From Thioalkalivibrio thiocyanodenitrificans ARhD 1 (lineage in GTDB: Bacteria > Pseudomonadota > Gammaproteobacteria > Ectothiorhodospirales > Ectothiorhodospiraceae): DNA of 64,000 nucleotides. Shown here one piece after another: positions 26,537 to 35,122 of this stretch (position 1 is the first letter of the stretch; each line of letters opens with the position of its first letter). Location: assembly GCF_000378965.1 (NCBI RefSeq), contig NZ_KB900536.1, forward strand, positions 321,583-385,582, given 5' to 3'. A program made the translations under genes and the position numbers. The notes beneath the pieces are model-generated. The model ran no database searches, had not been told where the DNA came from, and saw only the letters and a list, made by a program, of their open reading frames with translations.

Positions 26537-27582
26537 CAGCCAGCGGTTGGGATCAGCACGCCTTCCGGCAGTTGCATGGTGACGCAGTGCAGGCTGCCGT
26601 ACTGGCGGATGAGGGTGCGGCAGTCGATGCCGATGATCTCGCGCCCGGGGAAGACCCCGGTGAGGCGGTCCAGCGCCAGGCGGTCCGCGGGGTCATCGTA
26701 CGTGGGCACCAGCACCGCGCCGTTGATGATGAGAAAATTGGCGTGGGTGGCGGGCAGGCGCCGGCCGTCGGTGTCACGGATGGGGGCGGGCAGGGGCAGG
26801 GGGACCAGCCGGTATGGTCGTCCGTCCGCCGTGCGCAGGGCCCGGAGTTCCGCCTCCATGGCCTTCAGGGGGCCGTGGTGGGCATCGTTCCTGTCCGTAC
26901 AGGTGATGTAGGCGATGGTGTCCGGGGAGCACAGGCGGGCCAGGGTGTCCACGTGTCCGTCGGTGTCATCCCCCTCCAGACGCCCGTGCTCGAGCCAGAG
27001 CACCCGTTCGACCCCGAGGGAGGCCTTGAGCGCATGCTCGGTGGTTGTCCGGTCGAGATGTGGATTGCGGGTCGGTGTGAGCAGGCAGCCCGAGGTGGTG
27101 AGCAGCGTGCCCAGACCGTCGGACTCGATGGAACCGCCCTCCAGGACCAGGTCGACCGGTTCCAGGGGCGTCTCCCCGAAGACAGCCTGCGCGTGCAGGC
27201 GGGCGGTGATACGGTTGTCACGGGCAGCCGGGTACTTGCCGCCCCAACCGTTGAAGATGAAGTCCAGCAGTACCGGCCGGCGGTCTTCCAGCACCGTGAC
27301 GGGGCCGTGGTCCCGGGCCCAGGTGTCGTCCGAGGGCGCGAGCGCTGCGGTCACGCGGGCCGGGTCCGCGCCCTGCTCCGTCAGTCGGCGGGTGACATGC
27401 CCGCGATGCTCCTCGTCGCGGCACACCACCAGCAGGCGTTGAAATCGGGTGACTGCAGTGCCGATGGCGGCAAAGACGGTGTCCGCCTCGTTCAGGAGGG
27501 GTGCCCAGTCGCTGTCGTCATGGGGCCAGGTGAGCATGACGCCGCTCTGGGGCGCCCACTCGGCGGGCAGTACGCGGGTCAT
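26536..27582 (-). CDS. aguA: Agmatine deiminase
   Basis: A 348-residue deiminase of the PPAD fold that converts agmatine to N-carbamoylputrescine. Seen are the N-terminal LPAEWAPQSGVMLTWPHDD, the active-site RDHGP (WARDHGPVTV), the EGGSIESDG motif, HGRLEGDDTDGHVD, and the C-terminal catalytic cysteine C333 in LHCVTMQLP. The GGKYPA and WGGK motifs match AguA. With aguB it forms the arginine-derived putrescine route; arginine decarboxylase is not in the window. Transcription probably continues through the repeat element into aguB, unless that element terminates it. Confidence 0.95.
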   Translation of the reverse strand: MTRVLPAEWAPQSGVMLTWPHDDSDWAPLLNEADTVFAAIGTAVTRFQRLLVVCRDEEHRGHVTRRLTEQGADPARVTAALAPSDDTWARDHGPVTVLEDRRPVLLDFIFNGWGGKYPAARDNRITARLHAQAVFGETPLEPVDLVLEGGSIESDGLGTLLTTSGCLLTPTRNPHLDRTTTEHALKASLGVERVLWLEHGRLEGDDTDGHVDTLARLCSPDTIAYITCTDRNDAHHGPLKAMEAELRALRTADGRPYRLVPLPLPAPIRDTDGRRLPATHANFLIINGAVLVPTYDDPADRLALDRLTGVFPGREIIGIDCRTLIRQYGSLHCVTMQLPEGVLIPTAG

Positions 27583-27590
27583 GCGGCGGG

Positions 27591-27890
27591 CTATCGGGAT
27601 TCCGAGACCTCTTTGCGTACCACGGTATGGATCACGAAGGGGCCTTCGAAGAACACGGAATAATCGTTGTAGTCCCAGCGGCTGATGGGCGGCTCGCCCA
27701 CGGCGTCATGTCGCGTGCCGGGTTCACCGAAGCGGGACAGTACTGTACGTTCGTGCATGCCGCGGGTCGGCTGGTCCGCCCGCTCCACCACCCGGGGTTC
27801 GCCGTCAATGAGCAGCACGTCGGCGGATACGGGCAGGGTGATCAGGCCGAGGGCCAACAGGCAGGGAAGGAATCCGCGTAGAATGGACAT
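27591..27890 (-). CDS. Small exported protein, BamE/OmlA-like
   Basis: A 99-residue protein with a signal peptide (ILRGFLPCLLALGLITLPVSA, cut near SADVLL) and a short periplasmic domain. The segment RGMHERTVLSRFGEP followed by ISRWDYNDYSVFFEG resembles the two-helix/three-strand BamE/SmpA fold, in which such a GMs-x-V-x-x-x-FGEP turn is common. It lacks a lipobox. The ATG at 27890 has GGAG seven bases upstream; the in-frame ATG at 27911 is less well placed. It ends 9 bases before the aguA start on the same strand, so co-transcription is possible. Function unknown. Confidence 0.65.
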   Translation of the reverse strand: MSILRGFLPCLLALGLITLPVSADVLLIDGEPRVVERADQPTRGMHERTVLSRFGEPGTRHDAVGEPPISRWDYNDYSVFFEGPFVIHTVVRKEVSESR

Positions 27891-28060
27891 GATGCGCTCC
27901 GGCATGCTCAAGGGACCATCGTCAGACTATAGCATTGAACTTTAGCCTCAGGAAACCGATCCAGGTTGTTGACCAATCGACATTTTTGACCTTTCGTCAG
28001 CCGCGTGGACTCCGTCACGGAATCCCTGGCGGCGACGCTCCCGGCCCAGGTGAACTCACC

Positions 28061-28768
28061 ATGCATTTCGATCCTGCCCTGACGGAGGCCAGACTCGTGC
28101 GGCGTTACAAGCGTTTTCTGGCCGATGTGCGCACCGACGACGGCCGTGCGTTCACGGCCCACTGCCCCAATACGGGGTCCATGCTGGGCTGCATGACGCC
28201 GGGGACCCGGGTCTGGCTGAGTCATTCCTCGAATCCCAAGCGCAAGTATGCGTACACCTGGCAGTTGGTGGAGGCGGACGGCACGATGGTCGGCATCAAT
28301 ACGGGACTGGCCAACCGGCTGGTGGAAGAGGCCATCGCATCCGGCGTGATCTCCGAGCTTTCGCGCTGGCCGTCGTTGCGCCGGGAGGTGCGATACGGGG
28401 CCCGGCGCAGCCGCATCGACCTGCTGCTGGAGGCCGGGGACAGGAGATGCTATGTGGAAGTCAAGAACGTTACCGCCGCGGTGGACGGGGGAGTGGCCAT
28501 TTTTCCGGACGCGGTGTCCGCTCGGGGCACCCGCCATCTGGAGGAACTGATGGCCATGCGCCGCGAGGGTCACGAGGCGGCCCTGGTGTTTTGCGTCCAG
28601 CGGGGCGACGTGAGGCGTGTCCGTCCCGCCGATCACATCGATCCCGCCTATGGGGAACGCCTGCGCGAGGCGGCGGATGCGGGTGTCCGGGTGCTGGCCT
28701 ACCGGGCCGACGTGGACTCTGCAGGGGTCCGGCTGGCGAAACCGCTGAACGTGGACCTGTCTCCATGA
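28061..28768 (+). CDS. sfsA: DNA/RNA nuclease SfsA
   Basis: A 235-residue SfsA-family protein (sugar fermentation stimulation protein A), an OB-fold-like N-terminal domain followed by a PD-(D/E)XK-like nuclease domain. Family motifs are RYKRFLADV, AHCPNTGSMLGC, RIDLLLE, CYVEVKNVT with the nuclease E-x-K, FPDAVSARGTRHLEEL and RADVD near the end. The ATG at 28061 (MHFDPALTEA) fits the family; an in-frame extension to 27935 does not. It stands alone between two divergent or independent units. The biological role of SfsA is not well defined, although nucleic-acid binding and a nuclease fold are established. Confidence 0.93.
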   Translation: MHFDPALTEARLVRRYKRFLADVRTDDGRAFTAHCPNTGSMLGCMTPGTRVWLSHSSNPKRKYAYTWQLVEADGTMVGINTGLANRLVEEAIASGVISELSRWPSLRREVRYGARRSRIDLLLEAGDRRCYVEVKNVTAAVDGGVAIFPDAVSARGTRHLEELMAMRREGHEAALVFCVQRGDVRRVRPADHIDPAYGERLREAADAGVRVLAYRADVDSAGVRLAKPLNVDLSP

Positions 28769-28834
28769 CGCATCCAGCTCACCGGCGGTGGCGTCAGTCA
28801 TGCAACGTGTCGTCCGCTGTGATTTAATCCGCGC

Positions 28835-30082
28835 ATGTTCCGGCCTCTAGAACTGTTTATCGGGCTGCGCTATACCCGCGCCAAGCGCCGCAATCATTTC
28901 ATCTCGTTCATCTCCCTGATCTCCATGGTGGGGATCGCGCTGGGGGTGATGGCCCTGATCACGGTGCTTTCCGTGATGAACGGCTTCGAGAAGGAACTGC
29001 GCGAACGCATCCTCGGGATGGTGTCCCATGCCACGATCAGCGAGTATTCCGGCCGCCTGCGCGACTGGGAGGGGCTGGCTGCGCGCCTGGAGGGCCAGCC
29101 GAGTCTGCTGGGTGTTGCACCCTACGTGCAGGCCGAGGGCATGCTCACCGCCCCGGGGCAGGTCAGCGGCGCCATGATTCGCGGCATTGTGCCCGACCGG
29201 GAGGAGACGGTGTCCCGGGTGACCGAACATATGCAATTCGGCAGCCTGGACCGGCTCGCGGGCGGTGATTACGGCATCGTTCTGGGCCGCGAACTGGCGG
29301 CGACCCTCGGCGCCGGCGTGGGGGACCGGGTGACCCTCGTGACGCCCCAGGCCTCGGTGACTCCGGCGGGTGTCATGCCGCGGCTCCGGCGTCTGCTGGT
29401 GGTGGGTATCTTCGAGGTGGGCATGTACGAGTACGACCGGGGCACCGCCTTTGTCCATCTCGATGATGCCCGGCGCATCTTCCAGATGGGCGATGAGGTC
29501 ACCGGACTGCGCCTGCGAATGGACGACATGATGCGCGCGCCGTTCATCGCCCGGCAGCTGGCGCAGGATCTGGGCGGCGGATTCTGGGTCAACGACTGGA
29601 CGCGTCAGCACGCCAATTTCTTCCGTGCGGTACAGACCGAGAAAACCGTGATGTTCATCATCCTGTCGCTGATCGTGGCGGTGGCCGCCTTCAACATCGT
29701 CTCCACGCTGGTCATGGTGGTGACCGACAAGCAGGCTGATATCGCCATCCTGCGAACCCTGGGTCTGTCGCCCCGTTCGGTGATGGGGGTGTTCATGGTG
29801 CAGGGGACACTGATCGGATTTATCGGCACTACGGTGGGCATCGTTCTGGGCATACTGCTGGCCCTGAATGTCGAGACGATCGTGCCCGCCATCGAGCAGC
29901 TGCTCGGGCGGCAGTTTCTGGCGCCCGACGTGTACTACATCAGCGACCTGCCCTCCGAACTGCGCGGCCTGGACGTGGCGCGGGTGGGGGGGCTGGCCTT
30001 CCTGGTGACCGTGCTTGCAACCCTGTATCCCGCCTGGCGCGCATCGCGTACCCAGCCGGCCGAAGCCCTGCGCTACGAGTGA
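28835..30082 (+). CDS. lolC: Lipoprotein-releasing ABC transporter permease LolC/LolE
   Basis: A 415-residue inner-membrane permease that extracts outer-membrane lipoproteins and passes them to LolA. The start MFRPLELFIGLRYTRAKRRN is typical, then helix 1 (about 22-45, ISLISMVGIALGVMALI), a large periplasmic domain (about 50-265), and three C-terminal helices in the FtsX domain, ending TQPAEALRYE. Only one permease gene is present, followed by lolD. This suggests a homodimeric LolF-type arrangement or a second copy elsewhere. The stop is 3 bases before the lolD start, so the two are an operon. Confidence 0.92.
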   Translation: MFRPLELFIGLRYTRAKRRNHFISFISLISMVGIALGVMALITVLSVMNGFEKELRERILGMVSHATISEYSGRLRDWEGLAARLEGQPSLLGVAPYVQAEGMLTAPGQVSGAMIRGIVPDREETVSRVTEHMQFGSLDRLAGGDYGIVLGRELAATLGAGVGDRVTLVTPQASVTPAGVMPRLRRLLVVGIFEVGMYEYDRGTAFVHLDDARRIFQMGDEVTGLRLRMDDMMRAPFIARQLAQDLGGGFWVNDWTRQHANFFRAVQTEKTVMFIILSLIVAVAAFNIVSTLVMVVTDKQADIAILRTLGLSPRSVMGVFMVQGTLIGFIGTTVGIVLGILLALNVETIVPAIEQLLGRQFLAPDVYYISDLPSELRGLDVARVGGLAFLVTVLATLYPAWRASRTQPAEALRYE

Positions 30083-30085
30083 ACC

Positions 30086-30778
30086 ATGGTGGATTCGGAT
30101 TTCATGACAGGCCCCGTGCTTGAGGCAACCGCCCTCTCCAGGACTTTTGATGAGGGCGGTCTCAAGGTGACCGCGCTGAACGGCGTGAGCCTTGTGGTGG
30201 AGCGTGGTGAGCGGGTCGCGATCGTGGGTGCTTCCGGCAGCGGCAAGAGTACGCTGCTGCATCTGCTGGGTGGGCTGGATCGGCCGACCTCGGGCCACGT
30301 GAAGGTCTGCGGTCGGGACATGAGCGCACTCGGCGATGCCGCCCGGGGGCATGTGCGCAACCGGCACCTGGGTTTCATTTACCAGTTCCACCACCTCCTG
30401 CCCGAGTTCACGGCCGTGGAGAACGTGGCCATGCCGCTGCTGATCCGCGGCATGCACCCCACGGCGGCGGCGGACCGGGCCGTGCACCTGCTGGAGCGGG
30501 TAGGGCTGACCAACCGGCTCATCCACAAGCCCGGCGAACTCTCCGGCGGAGAGCGCCAGCGCGCCGCCATCGCCCGTGCGCTGATCACCGAACCCGAGGC
30601 GGTGCTGGCCGATGAACCCACGGGCAACCTGGACAGCCGCCGCGCCGAGGATATCTATCAGCTCATGATGCGCCTCAACCGCTCATCCGGGACCGCACTG
30701 GTGGTCGTCACCCACGACATGCGCCTGGCCGACAGGATGGATCGCGTGTTGACGCTGGTCGACGGCAAATTGCAGTGA
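30086..30778 (+). CDS. lolD: Lipoprotein-releasing ABC transporter ATPase LolD
   Basis: A 230-residue ATPase energising lipoprotein release. Walker [10 protein letters not shown] is at 48-56, the Q-loop is [21 protein letters not shown], the signature [15 protein letters not shown], Walker [12 protein letters not shown], and the switch histidine is in VVVTHD. The [14 protein letters not shown] stretch is the LolD motif that contacts the permease. The gene begins 3 bases after lolC. The ATG at 30086 is used, though MTGPVLEA at 30104 is possible. A CTGACAA repeat element starts 5 bases after the stop. Confidence 0.93.
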   Translation: MVDSDFMTGPVLEATALSRTFDEGGLKVTALNGVSLVVERGERVAIVGASGSGKSTLLHLLGGLDRPTSGHVKVCGRDMSALGDAARGHVRNRHLGFIYQFHHLLPEFTAVENVAMPLLIRGMHPTAAADRAVHLLERVGLTNRLIHKPGELSGGERQRAAIARALITEPEAVLADEPTGNLDSRRAEDIYQLMMRLNRSSGTALVVVTHDMRLADRMDRVLTLVDGKLQ

Positions 30779-30783
30779 TCTAT

Positions 30784-30951
30784 GGTCAGTTGTCAGTGGT
30801 CCGTTGTCAGTTGTTGAAAACCCCTTGACATACACTCTGCCGGATTCACGCTCCTGACAACTGACAACTGACAACTGACAACTGACAACTGACAACTGAC
30901 AACTGACAACTGACAACTGACAACTGACAACTGACAACTGACAACTGACAA
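30784..30951. repeat. Inverted-arm repeat element with 14 CTGACAA heptamers
   Basis: The right arm (30854-30951) is 14 uninterrupted copies of CTGACAA. The left arm (30784-30816) carries its complement as TGTCAGT units, partly degenerate (GGTCCGT). About 37 bases separate the arms. The array ends exactly one base before the stop codon of the DUF2062 gene. Identical-looking heptamer arrays are known as STRR sequences in cyanobacteria. Confidence 0.92.
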
Positions 30952-31467
30952 TCACCCCCTCTTCTGCCGCCGCCAGTTCAGGCGGCGCAGGATGTGCAGG
31001 CGCCACAGCAGGCGGATGGCGATGTAGCCGGTCACCGCCGCCGCCACGCTGAAGATCAGGCTGCCCAGGAGCAGCGGCTTCCAGATGATCAGCATCTCCT
31101 CGGTGAACCACGCCATGCTCCACTCGAAACGGAACCGGACCTTGGGCAGATCCAGTATCCGTCGCCCCAACTGGTAGGCGCTGTAGTAGATTGGGCCCAT
31201 GGTCAGCGGATTGGTGATCCAGACCAGCAGTACAGAGATGGGGAGGTTGACCCGTACCAGGATTGCAACGGCTGCTGCGGCCACCATCTGGAAGGGAATC
31301 GGGAGAAAGGCCACGAACAGGCCCACGGCGAACGCACCGGCCACGGAGCGCCGGTTCAGATGCCACAGATTGGGATCGTGGAGCAGCGTACCGAAGAATC
31401 GCAGGGATTCGTGGTCCCGGACCCGGTGGTACGACGGAAACAGCCGCTTGATGATCTTCTTTGCCAT
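30952..31467 (-). CDS. DUF2062 membrane protein
   Basis: A 171-residue DUF2062 protein. A basic N terminus is followed by the conserved LWHLNRRSVAGAFAVGLF, then membrane segments (about 45-60 and 66-90 with ISVLLVWITNPLTMGPIYY) and a third near 125-150, ending in a basic tail. The NPLTMGPIYY motif is the family signature. Between lolD and comEC a gene of this family is conserved in pseudomonads and relatives. Its function is unknown. The stop codon directly abuts the heptamer array. It is convergent with lolD and divergent from comEC. Confidence 0.87.
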   Translation of the reverse strand: MAKKIIKRLFPSYHRVRDHESLRFFGTLLHDPNLWHLNRRSVAGAFAVGLFVAFLPIPFQMVAAAAVAILVRVNLPISVLLVWITNPLTMGPIYYSAYQLGRRILDLPKVRFRFEWSMAWFTEEMLIIWKPLLLGSLIFSVAAAVTGYIAIRLLWRLHILRRLNWRRQKRG

Positions 31468-31545
31468 GCAGATTGATTGCGGGTTCTAATCGTTTCTCAT
31501 GGCAGCCTGATCCGGCCCGGCGCCGGGATTCCCAGGGAGGGGAGA

Positions 31546-33852
31546 ATGCCCGCCATCGCAATCGGTTTCCTGCTGGGTGTCTGGATACTCCAGCAACAGC
31601 CTCATCTTCCGTCGCCCGTGTGGTGGATGTCGCCGTTGGCGGTCGTCTTCGTGCATGGACTGGCATTGTACCTGCTGCGCGGCCGGAATCATCCCCGATG
31701 GGCGCGCCCCGCCATGTTCTTCATCGTCGCGGTCTCCGTCGGGTTTTCCTGGGCGCTGCTGGATGCGCGTGGCCATGCTGATGCACCACCCGCCGAAGAT
31801 CGAGGCGAGGCGGTTCTGGATGGGCGCATTGCCTCCCTGCCGGTTGAGTCCGGCCATGTGGTGCGGTTTCTGTTCGAGGTGCCCGGGGAAATCGGCCACC
31901 GTCGCATACGCGTCAGTTGGTACGGGACAGCGCCCCAGGTGCGCCCCGGCGAGACCTGGCGGTTGACGCTGCGGCTGCGGGTACCCAGGGGCTTCATGAA
32001 CCCGGGCGGGTTCGATTATGAAGGCTGGTTGCGCCAGCAGGGCGTCGGGGCGGTGGCCACTGTGCGCCCGGGGCCGGAGAACCGCCGCCTGGCGCCGGCC
32101 CGGGGCGCGGACGGCCGGGTGGACCGGGTGCGCCTTCGCGTCGTGGAGGGTTTTCGAGCGCAAGCGGAGCGCCGGCCGTTCCATGGCGTCCTTATGGCGC
32201 TGGCGGTGGGTTACCGGGCGGATATCAGCGACACACATTGGGACGTGTTCCTGGCCACCGGCACCAATCACCTGATGGCCATCTCCGGTCTGCACATCGG
32301 TCTCATGGCCGGACTGGGCTTCGCGCTGATCAACCTGCTCTGGCGGCGGCTTCCCGGCGCGGCGCTGGTTCTGCCCGCTCAGCGGGCGGGGGCCCTGGGG
32401 GCCATCCTGACCGGTACGCTCTATGCGTTGCTGGCGGGCCTGTCCGTGCCCACCCAACGGGCGCTGGTCATGCTTTGCGTGACCATGATCGCCGTGTGGC
32501 TCGGTCGAACCGGCCGGCCGTGGCATGTGCTGTCGGTGGCCCTGCTGGCCGTGCTGCTGTTCGATCCCGCCGCGGTCCTCGGACCTGGCTTCTGGCTCTC
32601 CTTTGCAGCCGTCGCCGTGATCCTGATGGCGGTGAGCGGCCGGCTGCGGCCGCCATCCGGCTGGTATGCAGCCGCCGTGATCCAGGTGGTGGTAGCCGTG
32701 GGACTCACGCCCCTGCTGCTGATTCACTTCAACCAGACTTCGGTGGTGGCGCCACTGGCAAACTTTCTGGCCGTGCCCATCGTGGGTCTGGCCGTCGTCC
32801 CCGTCACCCTGCTGGCCGCGGCCCTCATGCTGATCCATCCCGAACTGGGAGCCCTGCCGGCTGCCCTGGCCGACTGGCTCATGGGCACTGTATGGCTGTG
32901 GCTGGATTTTCTCGCCGGCCTGCCCTTCGCCCGATGGCAGGCCGCCCGGCCGGCCTGGGTCCTGGCGCTTGCGTCGCTGGGCATTGTCCTGTGGCTTGCG
33001 CCCCGCGGACTGCCCGGGCGTGCCCTTGCGCCCGCGCTTTGCCTGCCGCTGTTGTGGCCGCCACCGCCGACCGTGCCAGCGGGGGGATACCGGCTCACGC
33101 TCCTGGACGTGGGGCAGGGCCTGGCCGCGGTGGTGCAGACGCGCCATCACACGCTGGTCTACGACACGGGGCCCGCTTTCCCGTCCGGCCTGAACACGGG
33201 GGATGCGGTGGTCGTGCCGTTCCTGAGGCATCAGGGGATCGGGCGTGTCAACCGCCTGCTCATCAGTCACGGCGACAATGATCATGCCGGCGGTGCCGCT
33301 GGCATCCTGGCACGCATGCCGGTCGATGCCGTGAAGGGTGCCTGGGGACGAACCCAGGATCAGGTCCCGGCACTGGATTGCGAGCGTGGCACGCGCTGGC
33401 AATGGGATGGCGTGGAGTTCCGGATCCTGCATCCGCCGCCCGCGTGGGGTGATGACAACGTCTCGTCCTGCGTGCTGCGGGTGTCGGGTCCGGGAGGCGC
33501 TGTCCTGCTGCCCGGAGACGTGGACGGTCTGGGCGAACGGGTGCTCCTGGATTATGCCGGGGAGGCCCTGCACAGCGAGGTGCTCGTGGTACCTCACCAT
33601 GGCGCACGCGATGCGGCCAGTGAGGCGTTTCTCGACGCAGTGTCGCCGCAACTGGCGCTGGTGTCGGCGGGCTTCAACAGCCACTTCGGGCATCCCCACG
33701 CGGAAGTCAGGGCACGCCTCGATAACCGGGGAGTCGTCTTGCGGAATACGGCCGAGGAGGGCGCCATCCGAGTGGACGTGTTCCCCGGCGAACCCATCCG
33801 CAGCCCGCCGGGCTGGCGTATCACCGCGCGCCGCTACTGGCATGGGGAGTGA
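31546..33852 (+). CDS. comEC: DNA uptake channel protein ComEC/Rec2
   Basis: A 768-residue inner-membrane protein for DNA uptake in natural transformation. The N terminus has membrane helices flanking a DUF4131/OB-like domain (about 25-190). A ComEC/Rec2 channel domain with multiple helices follows (about 210-480; ATGTNHLMAISGLHIGLMAG is the core motif). The C-terminal metallo-beta-lactamase domain has H575, D577, D579 and H580 (SHGDNDHAGG), the likely nuclease. The ATG at 31546 has GGGAGGGGAG upstream. The next genes are exbB, exbD and msbA, a conserved order. An arm of the next repeat element begins inside the stop codon. Confidence 0.94.
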   Translation: MPAIAIGFLLGVWILQQQPHLPSPVWWMSPLAVVFVHGLALYLLRGRNHPRWARPAMFFIVAVSVGFSWALLDARGHADAPPAEDRGEAVLDGRIASLPVESGHVVRFLFEVPGEIGHRRIRVSWYGTAPQVRPGETWRLTLRLRVPRGFMNPGGFDYEGWLRQQGVGAVATVRPGPENRRLAPARGADGRVDRVRLRVVEGFRAQAERRPFHGVLMALAVGYRADISDTHWDVFLATGTNHLMAISGLHIGLMAGLGFALINLLWRRLPGAALVLPAQRAGALGAILTGTLYALLAGLSVPTQRALVMLCVTMIAVWLGRTGRPWHVLSVALLAVLLFDPAAVLGPGFWLSFAAVAVILMAVSGRLRPPSGWYAAAVIQVVVAVGLTPLLLIHFNQTSVVAPLANFLAVPIVGLAVVPVTLLAAALMLIHPELGALPAALADWLMGTVWLWLDFLAGLPFARWQAARPAWVLALASLGIVLWLAPRGLPGRALAPALCLPLLWPPPPTVPAGGYRLTLLDVGQGLAAVVQTRHHTLVYDTGPAFPSGLNTGDAVVVPFLRHQGIGRVNRLLISHGDNDHAGGAAGILARMPVDAVKGAWGRTQDQVPALDCERGTRWQWDGVEFRILHPPPAWGDDNVSSCVLRVSGPGGAVLLPGDVDGLGERVLLDYAGEALHSEVLVVPHHGARDAASEAFLDAVSPQLALVSAGFNSHFGHPHAEVRARLDNRGVVLRNTAEEGAIRVDVFPGEPIRSPPGWRITARRYWHGE

Positions 33853-33968
33853 TTCAGGATTCAAGGTTCAAGGTTCAAGGTTCAAGGTTCAAAGTGGGGC
33901 GCGGTGCCTCCCACCGTCGCCGTGCCGGACCCGGGGCCGCTTGAACCTTGAACCTTGAACCTTGAATC
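33851..33968. repeat. Inverted-arm repeat element, AAGGTTC family
   Basis: The left arm (33851-33893) starts GATTCAGGATTC and runs into four AAGGTTC heptamers. The right arm (33940-33968) is its inverted complement (TTGAACC units) ending GAATC. The core is GC-rich. The same family, with far more units, follows rpoS at 59163. Confidence 0.9.
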
Positions 33969-34072
33969 GCCCTTACGGGGCCCGCCTTCCGGCCCCGCGC
34001 GCAAATCAAGTATCATGGCCCACGCCGGGGAATTGCCGGCCCGAGTTCATTGCCTGCGAGGAATCCAACACC

Positions 34073-34693
34073 GTGTTCGAACTGGTCAAGGCCGGGGGGT
34101 GGTTGATGCTCCCCATTATCGCCTGTTCCGTGGTGGCACTGGCCATCGTGGTGGAGCGTTTCTGGAGCCTGCAGCACCGAAGGGTGGTCCCGCGTCAGCT
34201 GGTGGTCCGGATCTGGCAATTGATTCAGGCGGGCAAGCTCACCGAGGAGCGCCTGCGCGAACTGCGCGATGGCTCTCCCCTTGGGCGCGTGCTGACGGCG
34301 GGGCTGCTCAACCTGGGGAACTCCCGGGAAGTGATGAAGGAGGCCATCGAAGAGACCGGCCGGCACGTGGCCCACGACCTGGAGAGATTCCTCAACACCC
34401 TGGGAACCATTGCCGCCATCACGCCGTTGCTGGGTCTGTTGGGTACCGTGGTGGGCATGATCCAGGTGTTCTCGGTGATCACCGATGTGGGGGTGGGCAG
34501 TCCCGGTGAACTGGCCGGGGGAATCTCCCAGGCCCTGATCACCACGGCCGCGGGCATCTCGGTGGCGGTGCCGGCCCTGATCTTCCATCGCTATTTCCGG
34601 GGCCGGGTGGATGAACTCGTACTGGAGATGGAAATGGAATCCATCAAGCTGGTGGAGGTCGTTCACGGCGAGCGCGAGGCCTCCGGCGCGTGA
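34073..34693 (+). CDS. exbB: ExbB/TolQ-type proton channel subunit
   Basis: A 206-residue MotA/TolQ/ExbB-family protein with three membrane helices (about 8-28, then about 110-135 with ITPLLGLLGTVVGM, and about 155-180). The TPLLGLLGTVxGMIxxF motif is diagnostic. I chose the GTG at 34073, with GAGGAAT upstream, because the in-frame sequence before it does not match the family. The last four bases overlap exbD. In this genome neighbourhood (comEC-exbB-exbD-msbA) the pair occurs without tonB; its energised partner is not known. Confidence 0.9.
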   Translation: MFELVKAGGWLMLPIIACSVVALAIVVERFWSLQHRRVVPRQLVVRIWQLIQAGKLTEERLRELRDGSPLGRVLTAGLLNLGNSREVMKEAIEETGRHVAHDLERFLNTLGTIAAITPLLGLLGTVVGMIQVFSVITDVGVGSPGELAGGISQALITTAAGISVAVPALIFHRYFRGRVDELVLEMEMESIKLVEVVHGEREASGA

Positions 34694-35112
34694 ACTTCCG
34701 GCCACGACAGACCGAAGAGGTGGGCATCAATCTCACGCCGTTGATCGACGTGGTGTTCCTGATGCTGATCTTCTTCATGGTCTCCACCACCTTCGAACGT
34801 CATGCGGAACTGCTCATCGACCTGCCGAAGGCGGACGCGGCCCAGGAAGAGCAGCGCCGTGAGATCATCGAGCTGGCCATCGACGCGCAGGGGCGTTTCT
34901 TCGTCAACGGCCAGGAACTGGTGAACACCCGGCCCGCAACCCTGGAGGCCGCCCTGACCCGGGTGTCCGAAGGTGATTCATCGCTGCCCCTGATCGTGCG
35001 CGCCGACGGGCGCACGCCTCACCAATCGGTGGTGACGGCGATGGATGTGGCCGCGCGCCTCGGCTTCTCGCGCCTGTCGATCGCGACCACCCCCGATCGC
35101 GACGGCGATTAG
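34690..35112 (+). CDS. exbD: ExbD/TolR-type proton channel subunit
   Basis: A 140-residue protein with one N-terminal membrane helix (about 16-36) followed by a periplasmic ExbD/TolR domain. The helix begins NLTPLIDVVFLMLIFFMVST, and D20 is the proton-carrying aspartate of the family. It starts with GTG, whose last two bases are the first two of the exbB TGA stop, so the pair is translationally coupled. msbA starts 10 bases downstream. Confidence 0.92.
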   Translation: MNFRPRQTEEVGINLTPLIDVVFLMLIFFMVSTTFERHAELLIDLPKADAAQEEQRREIIELAIDAQGRFFVNGQELVNTRPATLEAALTRVSEGDSSLPLIVRADGRTPHQSVVTAMDVAARLGFSRLSIATTPDRDGD

Positions 35113-35122
35113 TGCCCCGCCC

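Noticed and set aside
30854-30951. CRISPR array
   Set aside because: Units are contiguous 7-mers without spacers, and no cas genes are present.
30683-31666. Open frame across the heptamer array encoding repeated LSVVSCQ
   Set aside because: It is a translation of the CTGACAA heptamers (three heptamers make seven codons) continuing antisense through DUF2062. It has no independent start or family, although such proteins are often annotated.
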